Assembly (NCBI GenBank): GCA_949130495.1
Contig: OX422216.1
Coordinates: forward strand, 363,778,605-363,842,604
Length of the DNA stretch: 64,000 nucleotides
Reading direction: 5' to 3'
From: Sambucus nigra
Taxonomy: Eukaryota; Streptophyta; Magnoliopsida; Dipsacales; Adoxaceae
A model generated the notes under the pieces. That model did not search any database, had not been told where the DNA came from, and saw nothing but the letters and a program-made list of their open reading frames with translations. Position 1 is the first letter of the stretch, and the number at the start of each line of letters is the position of its first letter. The position numbers were made by a program, and so were the translations under genes. Below, one piece after another: positions 33,000 to 45,700 of this stretch.

Positions 33000-35983
33000 T
33001 TTCAAAATTTTAAAGATTGAAACTTTAAACAAAATTAACCCAATAAAACTTAGCACCATGTTTAAAACTATGTTGTGGAAAAATACTATACCTAATTTTA
33101 TCCTTTTATCCTAAAACATGCATCTAAGTGATAAGCAGATAAAATAAAAAATCATCCAGAAGACGTCGATGTACGAGGAAAACCACAAAGGGAAAAAACC
33201 TATGATGACCCAACCAAATTGTTCACTATGATACGGAATTACAAAAAGTTGACAGTGGACTTACTCAACTACTCAAATACTCAATCCCCATAAGTATTGA
33301 CTCTCTTCAATCTATGAACTCTCCACCATAGTGTAATACACGATTCCACCCACACAAGCTGTCACAATACATGAGTCCACACACGTCTCGGTATCCACCG
33401 ATGAGCCTCAACAACCGTCTACAAAGCAAACTGCATGCATGAAGTCTACCACGTGAAACATGTTCCCAAGAGATGTAGAGAAACAAACTTTGGTGCCTAA
33501 ACTTAAGATCTCAAAGCATAAGAAGTATGAATCTTGGATCTTTAAACGTAAAGGGTGAAACTAGGATTTTGGAACTTTTATAAACAGACAGGAAAATGAT
33601 TTTATCCAAAAGTTCTTAAAAAATATGAGTCCAACATGCCTTTAATAGTAAAAACACAAATTTTGAAGCGATGACTTCATTCGAACTAAAACACATGGTC
33701 GTTCGAATGAAAACACTATTTTCGTTCTAACGACATTAGCCCTCATTTAAACAACAACTGAGTTTCGTTTGAACAAGCTTCCAACGAACTTCCAATAAAC
33801 TTCCAACGAGGTTGTTCTTTAAAACAATGGACTCTGGTTTAATGGTCTTCCAAATCTAGTTCCACAGGGATTAATACTCGCTTTTACAAGATTAAAATCA
33901 AAACATATTTTTCTTAAAAAAATTAAAAAATAATTCCAAATGAATTTAAGTTTAAACAAACACCCTTAAAATATCTAAGGACCCATATTCAATATGCATT
34001 CATACCTACGAGATCCTTGGTAAACATTAAGAAAAATTTGACATGATAACCTCAGAACGATATATCCAATCTTCAAAGCTTGGCCAATACATTTTCATCA
34101 AACACATTATAAGCTTATGGGATCAACAACACAAAGCCTAACCTATGACTTAAATCATATGGGCCATCAACCTCTCTAAAAAGACTCAATCCCCAAATCC
34201 AAAAAGGAAAAAGAGTATAAACGCTCGACAAACACACAAACTTGAGTTTCTTTACTATGCTTGAAAAATTTGTTGCATTGTAGTAAAACTGTAAACCTGC
34301 ACACTTAAACACACCTTCAAATGCAAAGAGAATATAACAAGTATAAATCTGCAAATGCCCCAAGATAAATATCTCTTAATCATGCAAGGAAAGATAACAT
34401 TTTCTCCATTTTTGTTCAAGAATAGCTAAGAAAGATAGTATAAAATAATTAATCCCCTTAAACACCAAATCTCCCCTAACTATATGATCAAATGACACCA
34501 ATTTTAAACGTAGGGAGAAGGGATTAAAATCATACAACGATGTTAAGTATAGGAAACGCACAACATGGTAACTCAAGCACATATAATACAAACTATGATC
34601 AACCAATATCAATATCAATGCAAAAGATATCAAGTATGAGTAAGAAGTGAAGTATAATGCTAATTTTAAAATTACCCATCAAAGAAAAGGAATTTCAAAC
34701 CATGTAATAAGAGATATTAATGTGATCATATAGTACGCCAAATAAAATCATAAGATAAATCATATAGCAAATATGGACTAAATGTAAACTGTAAAGACTA
34801 AAAACGAAATACGATACGATATATAACATATGCAAAATGTACCAATGAAAACTCGATACATATATATAGGTATAAACAACCACACAAACTCGACACAAAC
34901 ACATAAGCTCTTCATATTAACATAGTATTGATGTTTCTAAACATATGGGATGGAATGAATGGACGTGAACTCGATACAAAAGAAATATGACCCAAACACT
35001 CAAATGTGTTCAAGAAGTTCTAATTGACCGCAAAACTTTATCAAACTAAGAATTAGCCTCAAGTGACGAGATAAAGTGAACTCTATGAACAAACAAGAAT
35101 AATGCATACAAGCCTAGAATGGTGATAATTTTATAATCAAGAGCGTCATGATAGAATAAGTATAACTAGGATTCATTGTGTAAACCTGTTGATCTTTAAC
35201 TAAACACCTTCAAGTATAAACATATGTCATACTTTTTTCTTTTCTCTTCTCAATTCTTTTGAATCTATTACTTTTGAAAGATTAAACAAACTATATTATT
35301 TTGGCCTTTGACAATTTTTCTATTTTTATTACCTTTAATCTTTTCATTAGGCTCTTTCCAACGGTGACTTTCCTACAAAGGAGATTTGCTACTTTTGTAG
35401 CTCTTTCCCGTGCACCCTCATATTTTTTAATACTAGTCAAATAAGCTCACGGGCAATAATTCTTACATGAACAAATACCCCATAATTACAAAATACGTAG
35501 ATGACAAGATTGATGGGTGAACATACCACAAAGCTCAAATATATATGTGAAGTTAACGCAAAAAATCTCGTGCATGTGATTGAAGGGGCATATACAAAGT
35601 TGAATCTATAAAGTAAATTAAGTTCAAAACAAATTCATGTAAGAATGATTAAGAACAATCTAAGCATTAGAAATCACAGCCAAATGTGCTAGCCACATCG
35701 AAACTATGGAATGAATTGGATTTAAACACACCAAATGTGTAAAACTGAAATACACAAAAATCAAAAATCCTTTTGCGTTTTTCTAAAATTTTTACAACAA
35801 AATACCAATTCTTGAAAACAAATTCTAATTCAAAGGACAAACAAAATCTTCTTGTATTTTTTCAATATGACTCAATAAAAGAAAAATCAAAATACAAAAA
35901 ATATATATGTAAAACACTAGAAAACATATATGATGAAGTATAAACTAGAGTATGACAAGCAAACTAACACAATCAACTATTGT
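33000..35983 (-). mobile_element. G: copia LTR and 3'-UTR fragment
   Basis: Minus orientation. 33050-33970 has the text of a Sirevirus-like LTR (AACATGCATCTAAGTGATAAGCAG, ACGAGGAAAACCACAAAGGG, TTCACTATGATACGG). GTCGTTCGAATGA and TTTCGTTCTAACGAC palindrome relatives lie at 33695-33800. 34400-35983 resembles the 3' non-coding part of copia B (CCTTTAATCTTTTC and CTCTTTCCCGTG blocks near 35330-35410 versus 10290-10390). No gag or pol coding sequence is seen. Its right side is cut by LTR H. The boundary at 33000 is approximate. Confidence 0.55.
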
Positions 35984-38590
35984 AACGCCCTGACCCAAAT
36001 TTATGTGTTATCCGTGGGTCAACCCGGTCCGACCCGAGCGTTAGGTGTGAAGTGCAATTGAAAAATCTATATAATGTTACAAATCTAGTTTTATTTTAAT
36101 TAATGTTCCACTTGTTTAGCATGCGATTCTAATTTCAAGGTAAACTACGCGAGGGATATGTGGGGAGCACCTTGAAGTCCAAGCAAATAGAGATACTAAT
36201 GTAAACATAAATAAAATATACTTACCTTTATAACTCCTTCAAAACACAAAACCGCACGTAACAAAGCGAGGGTATGAGCTTATGCCCAGTGGGATTTATA
36301 CAAGCAGTATAGAAACGAATGGTAGAAAGGAATAATCACACGCTACAACCACATGCATGCGAAAATATGAATATATCTACATACGTATACCTTTGATAAA
36401 TACACATGCCACTGTATTAACCATTTTACTATAAAGAAATCTTACTTATCCATATTAATTTACCTTAATCTTGTAAACACTTCCTTTATTCATACTTATT
36501 ATTTCTCACTTTATTTAACATACCCGGTTTAACACTTGAAACCAATACTTGCGTTATTCGAACCCATTCCTTTATCGAAATTTACCCTTTCATTTATTTC
36601 ATTACACTTTAGTAATTTCATGGAAAATCACCATTTAACACACGCTTTCACCATGTTAGAAAATACTTATTTAATTTTTAAAAGTCCTTTTTACAACACA
36701 TTCTCGTGTTAAATATGTGTTTAGCCATTTAGGTTGCTTAACCACCTTGTTACCCACTTTCTTTACCCTTTTTACTTATCTTATGGACATTTAAAGGTTT
36801 ACGCATTAACTTGTCCATTTCACCTTTACCGGAACATTTATTATATTCATTCAAGTTAGGTTGTATTAACAAATTTTACCACCCAACCCATTTCTTGACA
36901 TGTTCCATATTTCCTTTATCTTTTCTCGAAATCTTCCTATACCGCATACTTCCACGAGCTCCACACCGCCGACTATGCGCACCATATGCACTGCCTAGTG
37001 ATTTAGGGCTTTTCACCCAAGGACTCTGGACCTCTCTTGCTTCATCCCGGTGTCATCCGAATTCCTTTTATTTGTTTTTAAATTTTATAAATGTCCACAT
37101 TATTCCATTTTTCTTTTTACCCGATCGAAGTCAAAACTCGAGATTTTATCGCCCCATTTGTGTTACACTTTAAAAATTTGCCATTTTATGTCCTTTACAC
37201 TTTAACCTTGATTTTTATTCCAAAAATCATATTCGTTTAGGACCACTTTGTGTAACCTCCTTTTAAACTTTTTTATTTCATAAAAATGTTCCACTTTGAG
37301 TAAAATTACCATTTTAGCTTCTTTTTTTCAAAATCATGTTTTACTCCATTTTCACAAGTGTCAATTTCCCAAGAACACAATATAATCATCCATACCAACT
37401 TCTTAAGTGTTATTAATCCTTTAACACCTTTTACACCTAGAGTAATCTTTTACTTTATTGGAACACGTTTACACCTTTAATCCCTTTTTAATCCCATAAG
37501 TGTTATATTTCACAACATTTGTAAGTTACAGTCACTAACTATTTCATGTTTACCTATTAACACTTAATTAATACTTTTTATCAACATTTTACCAAAACAT
37601 ACATTCCATTTCTTTCTTTATTCAAGAAATCCAATTATACTTAAGACTAATTTTACAAGAAAATACCATTTCTTTCCTTTAACATGTGTAGTCTTATAAT
37701 TTCATGTTCATTATACCCTTTAGTCTCAGTTTCACACACCTTGAAGACTAACTTTGCAATTATTTTTATTTTATGTTTAAACTCAAAAAAAACATCTCTA
37801 AAAATCCTCCTACATGATTTAAACATATTTTTTACCAAGTAAATCATCATTTCTAAACATTTCTTATCATAAAATGTTTAACACCAATATTGTTACATTT
37901 TTATAAAAGTACCATCTTTCAATATTCTAAAACCTTGGAATATTTACTTATATTTTAATTTCAGCAAAATATTGTTGTCTAATAAAAATCATATTATTTG
38001 TAAACATTTTATTTCACACAATGTTTTTCATCAAAATTACTAGAAAATAGACCATTTTCATAAAACATCAACTTACATTATTTCAAAACCTTAAAATAAT
38101 CATCCATTATTTATTTTTAACAAAAAAATATTTTTCAATATTTTTAATCCGTAAAATTGTTTGTTGTCTTCTACATAACAATTATATCATTAAACTAATC
38201 ACACCTTACTAAAATAGTCTAAATACAAAACTATAAAAGCAAAAATTACATTGTTACATTAAGAGTAAGATTTACCCACCTCTAATGGCACTAATGGTGG
38301 TGTTGATGTAGGAGGAGCAAATCTTACCTTCAAAGGTGGCCTCAAGGGGTTACTAGTGCATCCTCCAAAGCTCCACGCTAGGAACTCCTTAAAACCCACT
38401 CCACACACCATGAAAGATCCATGTTCATCTCCAAAAACCCCAACAATAACCCCAAAATTCCTATCTCTATTTTGTCCATGATGGAAATGGGTATATTTGG
38501 TTCAAATGTGAGTAAAGACATATTGAAAGTGGTGGTTTATGCATGGTTTATGGTGGAAGAGTGGTGGCTTGGTGGCCTGATTTGATCTTT
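35984..38590 (-). mobile_element. H: inverted, truncated LTR of the C family
   Basis: Minus strand. The LTR 3' end lies at 35984 (plus-strand TGTAACGCCCTGACCC), and the sequence is collinear with LTR C read backwards (CACCTAACGCTCGGGT block, GTAAGTAT donor-like site at about 36225, ACCCATTTCCATCATGGA block near 38485). The first ~550 bases of the LTR, including the palindrome cluster, are missing: homology stops at about 38590, where gag of I begins. No ORF within is supported; the 120-codon frame at 36811-37173 is spurious. Confidence 0.7.
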
Positions 38591-38629
38591 ACCCCCAACT
38601 ATTGGAAACAACCATGTCATCAGAACCCC

Positions 38630-39628
38630 ATCTCATTCTAGACCCCATCCATATACAAACTCTAGTGGACAAGATTTTTCTCAGATCCGTTGTCACGAAT
38701 GTCATGAGGTAGGACAAATTAGGACCCGATATCTTAAGATAAAATCTGTTCTAATCCATCGCCAACCAGATAAACCATCACAAAATCCAAAATTCCATTA
38801 TATTACAAATCACTCCAATCCAACCCAGAAAGTTAATCCAGTTCCGAATCGTGGGAGGAATTACGCCACCTGGCCTATGCGAAATGCACATGACATGATC
38901 AGAGGTATGAATATCTTTCAGCATGTTCCTGCACATATTTTATTTGATATAGGATCTACGCATTCCTTCATTAGTCTTAGACTATCTAAATTAATACAAT
39001 TATCTTCAACTTCTTTAACTAGTCCATTGGACATAGAATTACCAATATGTGAAATTAATACTTCAATGCAAGTTTATAGGAATTGTAAAATTTAGCTTGG
39101 TCTAGGAACTCTTTTTGTCAACTTGATAATTCTAGATATTCGCGATTTCGATATTATTATCGGATGGATGTATTATCCAAATATCACGCTTATCTCAATT
39201 GTCGAGCTAAGAAAATTCATTTTCAAAATGGAAATAATTGTTCTTTTATGTTTCAAGGAGCAGGTTCATCAAAACCTTCAAATTTCCAAATTTAAAATTT
39301 TTCTTTGATTCCAAATTTGTTGGAACAATTTGAAGATGTTTTTCCTGAAGATTTATCAGGATTACCCCCTCGAAGAGAAATTGAGTTTAGTATCAATCTT
39401 TAAACTAATACACTTCCTATTTCACTACCTCCATATCTAATGGGTTCGTTAGAACTTTGTACCCAATTAGATGATTTTTTAGCAAAAGATTTCATTCTAT
39501 CAAGTTCATCACCTTACGGAGCTCCAGTATTATTTGTTAAGAAACATGATGGAAGCTTTAGACTGTGTAGATTATCGTAAACTGAATTACGTAACAATTA
39601 AGGATACGTTTACTTTACCCAAAATATG
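38630..39628 (+). pseudogene. Chromovirus I gag end, protease and RT start
   Basis: Zinc knuckle at 38691-38732 reads CHECHEVGQIRTRY, with the histidine and last cysteine of CCHC replaced. Protease at about 38930-39300: HILFDIGSTHSFISL (active-site D intact) and DIRDFDIIIGWMYYP. RT N-terminal blocks: FEDVFPEDLSGLPPRREIEFSI (39330), [15 protein letters not shown] (39503) and the LNYVTIKD block (39584). Stops and at least one frameshift occur, e.g. near 39090, 39308, 39404 and 39565. The RT palm is cut at 39628 by LTR J. Confidence 0.8.
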
Positions 39629-42610
39629 TGTAATACCCCGTACTTTTGGCTATATTTATTTTTGGGATTAATTAATTAAATGCGTATTAATTGGAAATTA
39701 ATCCGGGTTATAAATACTAACGGGATGCGAGTTGGTATTTGATTATGTGCATATATGATTATATATGAATTTGGAATTATAAAATTTGTCGTGAGATTTA
39801 AATACGGCAATTTGGGAATTTTGTTAAGATGCGTGTGACCGCCGCGTCATGGTGTATTATTTTAATTATAAAAGTGATTTTTATTTCTATTATCCGTATG
39901 GTCATTTTGAGTGCTCCAATGCGTCCGGAAGGGTCGAGATAGTCAGAAAACACTAGCCGGGGGTGTAGTTTGGATTCCGGGGTATTTTAAGGCCATACCG
40001 GCATCATAAAGGGTATTTTGGTAATTTTACATTTTGAGGAATTAAAAGTGACGAAAATTGGGAGTTTTAAATCTGATGTGGATTTAACCCACTAAACCCA
40101 CTAACCAACCCATATTAACCCATTAAGCTACGGAGGCTATCATTATGTTTACAACTTTCCCAAAGAAAAACCCTAGCCACCATAAACCACCATTGGAGAA
40201 GAAGCTTGGAGAGAGAAGAAATTCTGCATAAAAGCTCTATCAAACCATCATCCAAACTCAGAGACAATCCAGGCAAGTGTTTAATTATATTTAAATTCGT
40301 AGAATGTTTCTTCCATGTTAGAAAATTGAAGAATATCAATTGTTCTTGAAAGATAATGAAAACCCATGTAGTTTGGAACTTAGAACTTGAAAATCTTGAG
40401 GAGAATTGCATGTAGAATGATAGGTAGATGAGTATTCCCATAATATTTGTGATTGGAAGAAATTAAAACAGATTTATATTGGGTTAATTCATGATTTAAA
40501 AAGTTAGGGTTCATGTTCTTGAAAAATTGGGAAAAAGTATAGAGAGTTGTAAATTTGGTTGATGTTAGGATGGATTAATCCTTCAAAACGTGTTAGGATG
40601 TGATTATAATATGTTTAGGATTGTTTAGAGACCTTAAAACGATTGTTGGGACTTAGTTTAGAAGAGATTTGAGGAGTAAGAATGGTGAAAAAATGAGATT
40701 AGACAAATCTGGGACGAATCTGGTAGGTCATTAGAAGCCCCTGCCCAGGTCGTTCGAACGAACTCGTTCGAACGAGCTTCTAACGAATTGACCAGTCGTT
40801 CTAACGAAAGGGAGCCTCGTTCGATAACTTCGTTCGAACGAGATCTCGTTAGAAGGTACAGTTCGTTCGAACGAACTGGATCTCGTTCGAACAGCCTCGT
40901 TCGAACGAGACTTCTAACGAGTTGACAGAGGAATCTCGTTCGAACAGTCTCGTTCGAACGAGACTTCTAACGAGTTGACAGTCTGGACCTTTTTGGACTG
41001 TTTTGATTTTTAGAGTCCCGTAAACTTGTTCGAGGATATAGATAACATTCCGATGATGATGTAATGATAGAATTGGGACTTTTGGGTATTTATGAGAAGG
41101 AAATTATATACGAGAGTTATATTAAATGGACGGATTGGGTTGAGACGTGAGTGTCTACTACGACGTGAGAATAAATTATGGCGCGTATGATTATAAACCG
41201 GAATAGTATAAATTGTGATAATTATAAGTTGGTACGAGAATGAGAATAGTACTACGATTAAACTACGGGATTACTAAGATGTGTGTTTACTTAGTATTGG
41301 TATATGAATTGTGTGTATGACATACCTACCATACTTGCTATCACGGGAGGTTTGCGTTCGCTTAGGGCCCTCTAATCCTTGTGTTGCCCGGATTTAGACT
41401 GGTTACCTTGATGAACATAGGTCATAGAAAGACTTATTGGGATATTAATAAGTCCGCTGATCGTAGGAGCGTAGGTATGTGCGTGACCTATGTGATGTGA
41501 CTGTGTTCGCCTCCATTATTTGTGATATTGTTATCTGTGAACTATTCCTGAGAGATTCGGAATACGTAATCCTTATGTACGTGATGTACCGGGATGGATA
41601 GCAGAGTATGTGTGCACCGCAACTTAGTTCTCGAGGTGCTTATATTGTATATTTATGACGTGAATAAAATACACTTAATTAATGGGAACCTTCATGTTAT
41701 TGTTGTGAATATAATTACGGTATTGTTTCGAGAAATATAATGAGTTAACTGATAGTTATATATATTGCATATTGATCATCTGAGTTTACGTTAAACCCCT
41801 ACTTAATTACGAGCGTTATTATGTTAATAGAACCGAGTAATAAGGGTAGGACCTATGGCAGTCTAGCTAGATATGATGGTACTTAGCTAGTGATTTGTGT
41901 CGTTATAGATGGGTACTTACGTTAGGAGTGCACAGTTAGACGAGAGGTGAGAATATCATGTGAGTGCACGTCCTAACATGTACTTTGCATTTAATGTTTT
42001 AAATGTTTTTAAAGCACTTGCAGGTTTTTAAAATATAACTCCACATTCGAGCTCTGACCCGTTTGCTTTTCAAATCTATTTTTCTTTGTAAAACCATTTT
42101 AGGTGCCCAGCCACAAGGACACCATGCATAGGATACTCATTCAGGTGACGAGCTGTAGCTGTTTGTGGAAGCTACAGGGATTTGCTTGTAGACGCCTCTA
42201 TCACTTGGATTCCAGATTCATTATATATCAGTTGTAGGGCATGTTGCCCATTTCTATTAGAGTTACATTTCCATTACAGTTTTCTGACTTTGGCATGTAT
42301 TGATTTAGTATTCAGTTTACTTATCAGTTGTGGGATTTGTAGTGAGGAGTTTTTCCTCCAGACTTTATTTACGTTTTGTGATGGTTATTCTATTTACTTC
42401 ATTATGGTGAATGGTGTTATTATCCTTATTACACTTGTTGCATGTTAATCAGACTTTAATTAAAATTTGGCACTTACTTTTTAAATACTAGGTGGTTAGT
42501 AATCATTAAAATGTTTTCGACAGTTATGCTATTAACTGGACCAACTTGGCATTTTGAATTAATTTATTAAAGGAGTAGCTACCCGGTATTTAATTAGTCG
42601 GGGTGTCTCA
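39629..42610 (+). repeat. 5' LTR of Tekay J (2982 bp)
   Basis: TGTAATACCCC...GGGTGTCTCA. Leader (AAACCCTAGCCACC, 40171) followed by a GC-type donor-like site at 40272/40273, a palindrome array at 40748-40985, and a TTTTAG|GTGCCCAGCC acceptor at 42102/42103. Almost identical to 47471-50376 apart from three indels: a 53-base extra palindrome unit here, about 34 extra bases near 40503-40540 here, and a short duplication absent here but present in the right LTR. Confidence 0.95.
40748..40985. repeat. Array of TCGTTCGAACGA palindromes, LTR J left
   Basis: Perfect CGTTCGAACG cores at 40751, 40765, 40831, 40864 and further copies to about 40960, the longest being the 18-base palindrome AGTTCGTTCGAACGAACT at 40860-40877. 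They are interspersed with one-sided variants (TCTAACGA, CGTTAGAAG, CGTTCGAACAG). A 53-base unit is tandemly doubled at the right end. The equivalent in the other LTR is 48567-48740. Confidence 0.93.
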
Positions 42611-42612
42611 GG

Positions 42613-42624
42613 TGGTATCAGAGC
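42613..42624 (+). promoter_or_regulatory. Primer-binding site of J (initiator Met tRNA)
   Basis: TGGTATCAGAGC, two bases after the LTR end at 42610. A second copy at 50379-50390 follows the second LTR. Confidence 0.95.
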
Positions 42625-42793
42625 ATCAGGTTCTAGTGTCCTTTAGGACCTGACGGCTTATTATGTTTCCGCTAAGTTTCTTTGATATAGAGCCCTATAT
42701 TTTAGGACTGTTGTACTCTTTTTGTGTATTCTTCGTTCTTCAGCTATTTTAAGTTTATAAACAGCGAACTTATAAACTTTGTTCTTATTTCAG

Positions 42794-45700
42794 ATGCCTC
42801 CACGACGTGCACGACGAGTTCCCAGGGATGCAACTCCCGAACCCCAGCCCGCTCCAGTTCAGGGCATGATGAACGCCGCTGAGGTTGCAGCTATAGTAGC
42901 CCAAGCGGTAAATGCCGCCATTGCCGTTGTTCAGCAGGCACCACCTCAGGCGCCGGTTGCCGCGCCAGTACAGGCTAATGCATTCCCGTCTGCTTGGGAG
43001 CGTGTACGTGACGCTTTTCAGAAAGCGCATCCGCCAGAGTTTGCAGGTAGCTCAGATGTGATAGTCTCGAGCCAGTGGAGGAAGGATATGCAGAGGCACT
43101 TAAGGATGTATGAGTGCACGGACGTTCAGAAGCAGGTGGTAGCTACGTTCAAGCTAGTTGGATCTGCGCTACAGTAGTGGGAGTCTATTACCACCATGGA
43201 GGAGAGGGATACTCTCACTATTCAGGACTTCTGGGTGCGGTTTGACCGCAAGTACTTTTCGTCGGCTGTTCACACGGAAATGAGGAGGAAATTGATGAGT
43301 CTAAAGCAGGAAGGTAAGACGGTGGCCGAGTATGAGGCCGAGTTCACGAATCTGTTGAATATCGTTCCAGATGAGATACCAACAGAGAAGAAGAAGATTG
43401 AGAAGTTCACCGACGGGTTGACTTGGAGGATCCGTCAGCATCTGCTGGGGAACCTATCGTTGGCCACCTATTCTGATGTGGTTAACGCTGCATTGTTACA
43501 CTGCCAGGACCACCGTTTTCATATGGCCGAGGGCAAGAGGTCGGGGGAGTCTAGCCATCAGGGCAGGACTGGAGGACATGGTGCCAGCGGGGCACAATCT
43601 GGTCAGGGGCAGAGACAGAATGAGCAGGGCTCCCAGCAGGGGGATAATAAGAGGTTCCGGTCAGGGACCTACAGGCAGGGACAAGGAGGTTTCCGTCAGG
43701 GACATCAGGGTCCAAACGGCCATCAGGGCCAACAGGGGCAGAATGGGTAGCAGTTTCACCAGGGCCAGCAGGGCCAAGGGAGGAACGGTAACGGCCACTA
43801 GGACCGGGGACAACAGGGACAGAGAGGAGGGAACTTCCCAGGGAAGTGCTTTGTTTGTGGCAAGACTGGCCATAAGCGACAGGATTGTCCTAATAGGGGC
43901 AGGGCCCCACAGCAGCAGCAGCAGGGTGCTCGCCAGGAGCCACAGAGGCCTATATTTCCCGCCGCTCTTCCCGCACCGCCACAGATGGCAGCATTGCCAC
44001 CCATTCCAGCAGTCCCAGCTCAGCAGGGGCAGCTACAGTATGGACGTGTCTACAACGTCCACCAGGCTGCAGTTCCACATGCACCGCCCGCGATTGAGGG
44101 TACGTTTCCTATCCATGGCACTATGGGTCGGGTATTATTTGTTACGGGGGCTACACATTGTTTTATAGCTACACACTTCGCGAAAGCTTTAGGATTGTTA
44201 GCCACGGCAGAGAGCACAGTGACGTGTGTCGACTCACCATTGGGGAGTGGGTCACTTATTTTCTTTATATGCCGGGGAGTGGGGGTAGAGATTGGTGGTT
44301 TGGTATTACCTGCAGACATGTTGGTATTAAATATGCATGTTCACGATGTGATTATCGGTATGGACTGGCTCGTAGCTTATAGGGCCATGATAGATTGCTT
44401 CAGCGGGAGCATTGTTTTTGCCATTCCGGGGCAAGAGATGTTTGTAGTGGCGATGCCTCGCCCAGAGGGAGGATCGACCGCTCATTTGTATTACATTGAG
44501 GAGGATACCTCTAAGGAGGTAGTGATTCCTTTAGATTCTATCCCAGTAGTCCGGGAGTATTCGGATGTGTTTCAGGAGATACCAGGCTTACCCCCCAGTC
44601 GAGAGATAGACTTTGTTATAGATTTGCTACCGGGTACGAGACCTATAGCACGCGCACCGTACCGTATGGCTCCAGCTGAGATGAGGGAGTTACGGGATCA
44701 GATAGAGCAGATGTTAGGTCAGGGCTTTATTCGCAGGAGTACCTCACCTTGGGGCGCTCCAGTTTTGTTTATGAAGAAGAGGGACGGTTCACTGAGATTG
44801 TGTGTGGACTACCGAGAGTTGAATAAGGTCACGATACGGAATAAGTATCCGTTACCTCGAATCGATGACTTATTCGACCAGTTGAGAGGAGCTTCTTTCT
44901 TCTCGAAGATTGATTTGAGATCGGGATACCATCAGTTGCGTATCAGGGAGGAGGATGTCTCGAAGACTGCGTTCTTGTCGAGATATGGTTCTTACGAGTT
45001 TCGGGTTATGCCTTTCGGTTTGACCAACGCTCCAGCTGTGTTTATGGACTTGATGAACAGAGTGTTCAGGGATTTCCTAGATCAGTTTGTCATTGTCTTT
45101 ATCGATGATATTCTAGTTTACTCCCAGACGGAGGAGGAGCACGCCGAACATTTGAGGCAGGTTTTACAGACACTTCGTCAGAACGAGTTGTATGCAAAAT
45201 ATGAGAAATGCGGGTTTTGGCTGAAGGAGGTCCAGTTTTTGGGACACATTATTTCCGACCGGGGGATATCTGTTGATCCGGGGAAAGTATCCGCGGTGAG
45301 GGAGTGGGGACAACCCACGACACCGACTGAGATTCGTAGTTTCTTGGGTCTAGCAGGATACTACAGGAGGTTTATTCGGGGTTTCTCGGAGATAGCAGGT
45401 CCTTTGACACATCTGACTCGTAAGGGTGTGCCATACATCTGGAGTGATGCCTGTCAGTTGGCATTCGATGAATTGAAGGACAAATTGACCTCAGCACCTG
45501 TGTTAACATTGCCGAGACCGGGAGTTGAGTATTTGGTTTACACCGATGCATCTTTGCAAGGACTGGGAGGTGTATTGCAGCAGGAGAGACAGGCCATAGC
45601 TTATGCTTCCCGTAAGCGTAAGCCTCATGAGAAGAATTACACCACGCATGATTTGGAGTTGGCGGCAGTGGTATTTGCCCTACGGATTTGGAGGCACTAT

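Noticed and set aside
36811..37173. 120-codon plus-strand frame in H
   Set aside because: Runs antisense through an LTR, with no domain and T/C-rich composition that avoids stops by chance.
42613..42624. tRNA-like sequence TGGTATCAGAGC
   Set aside because: Short complement of a tRNA 3' end used as a primer-binding site; no tRNA gene structure around it.
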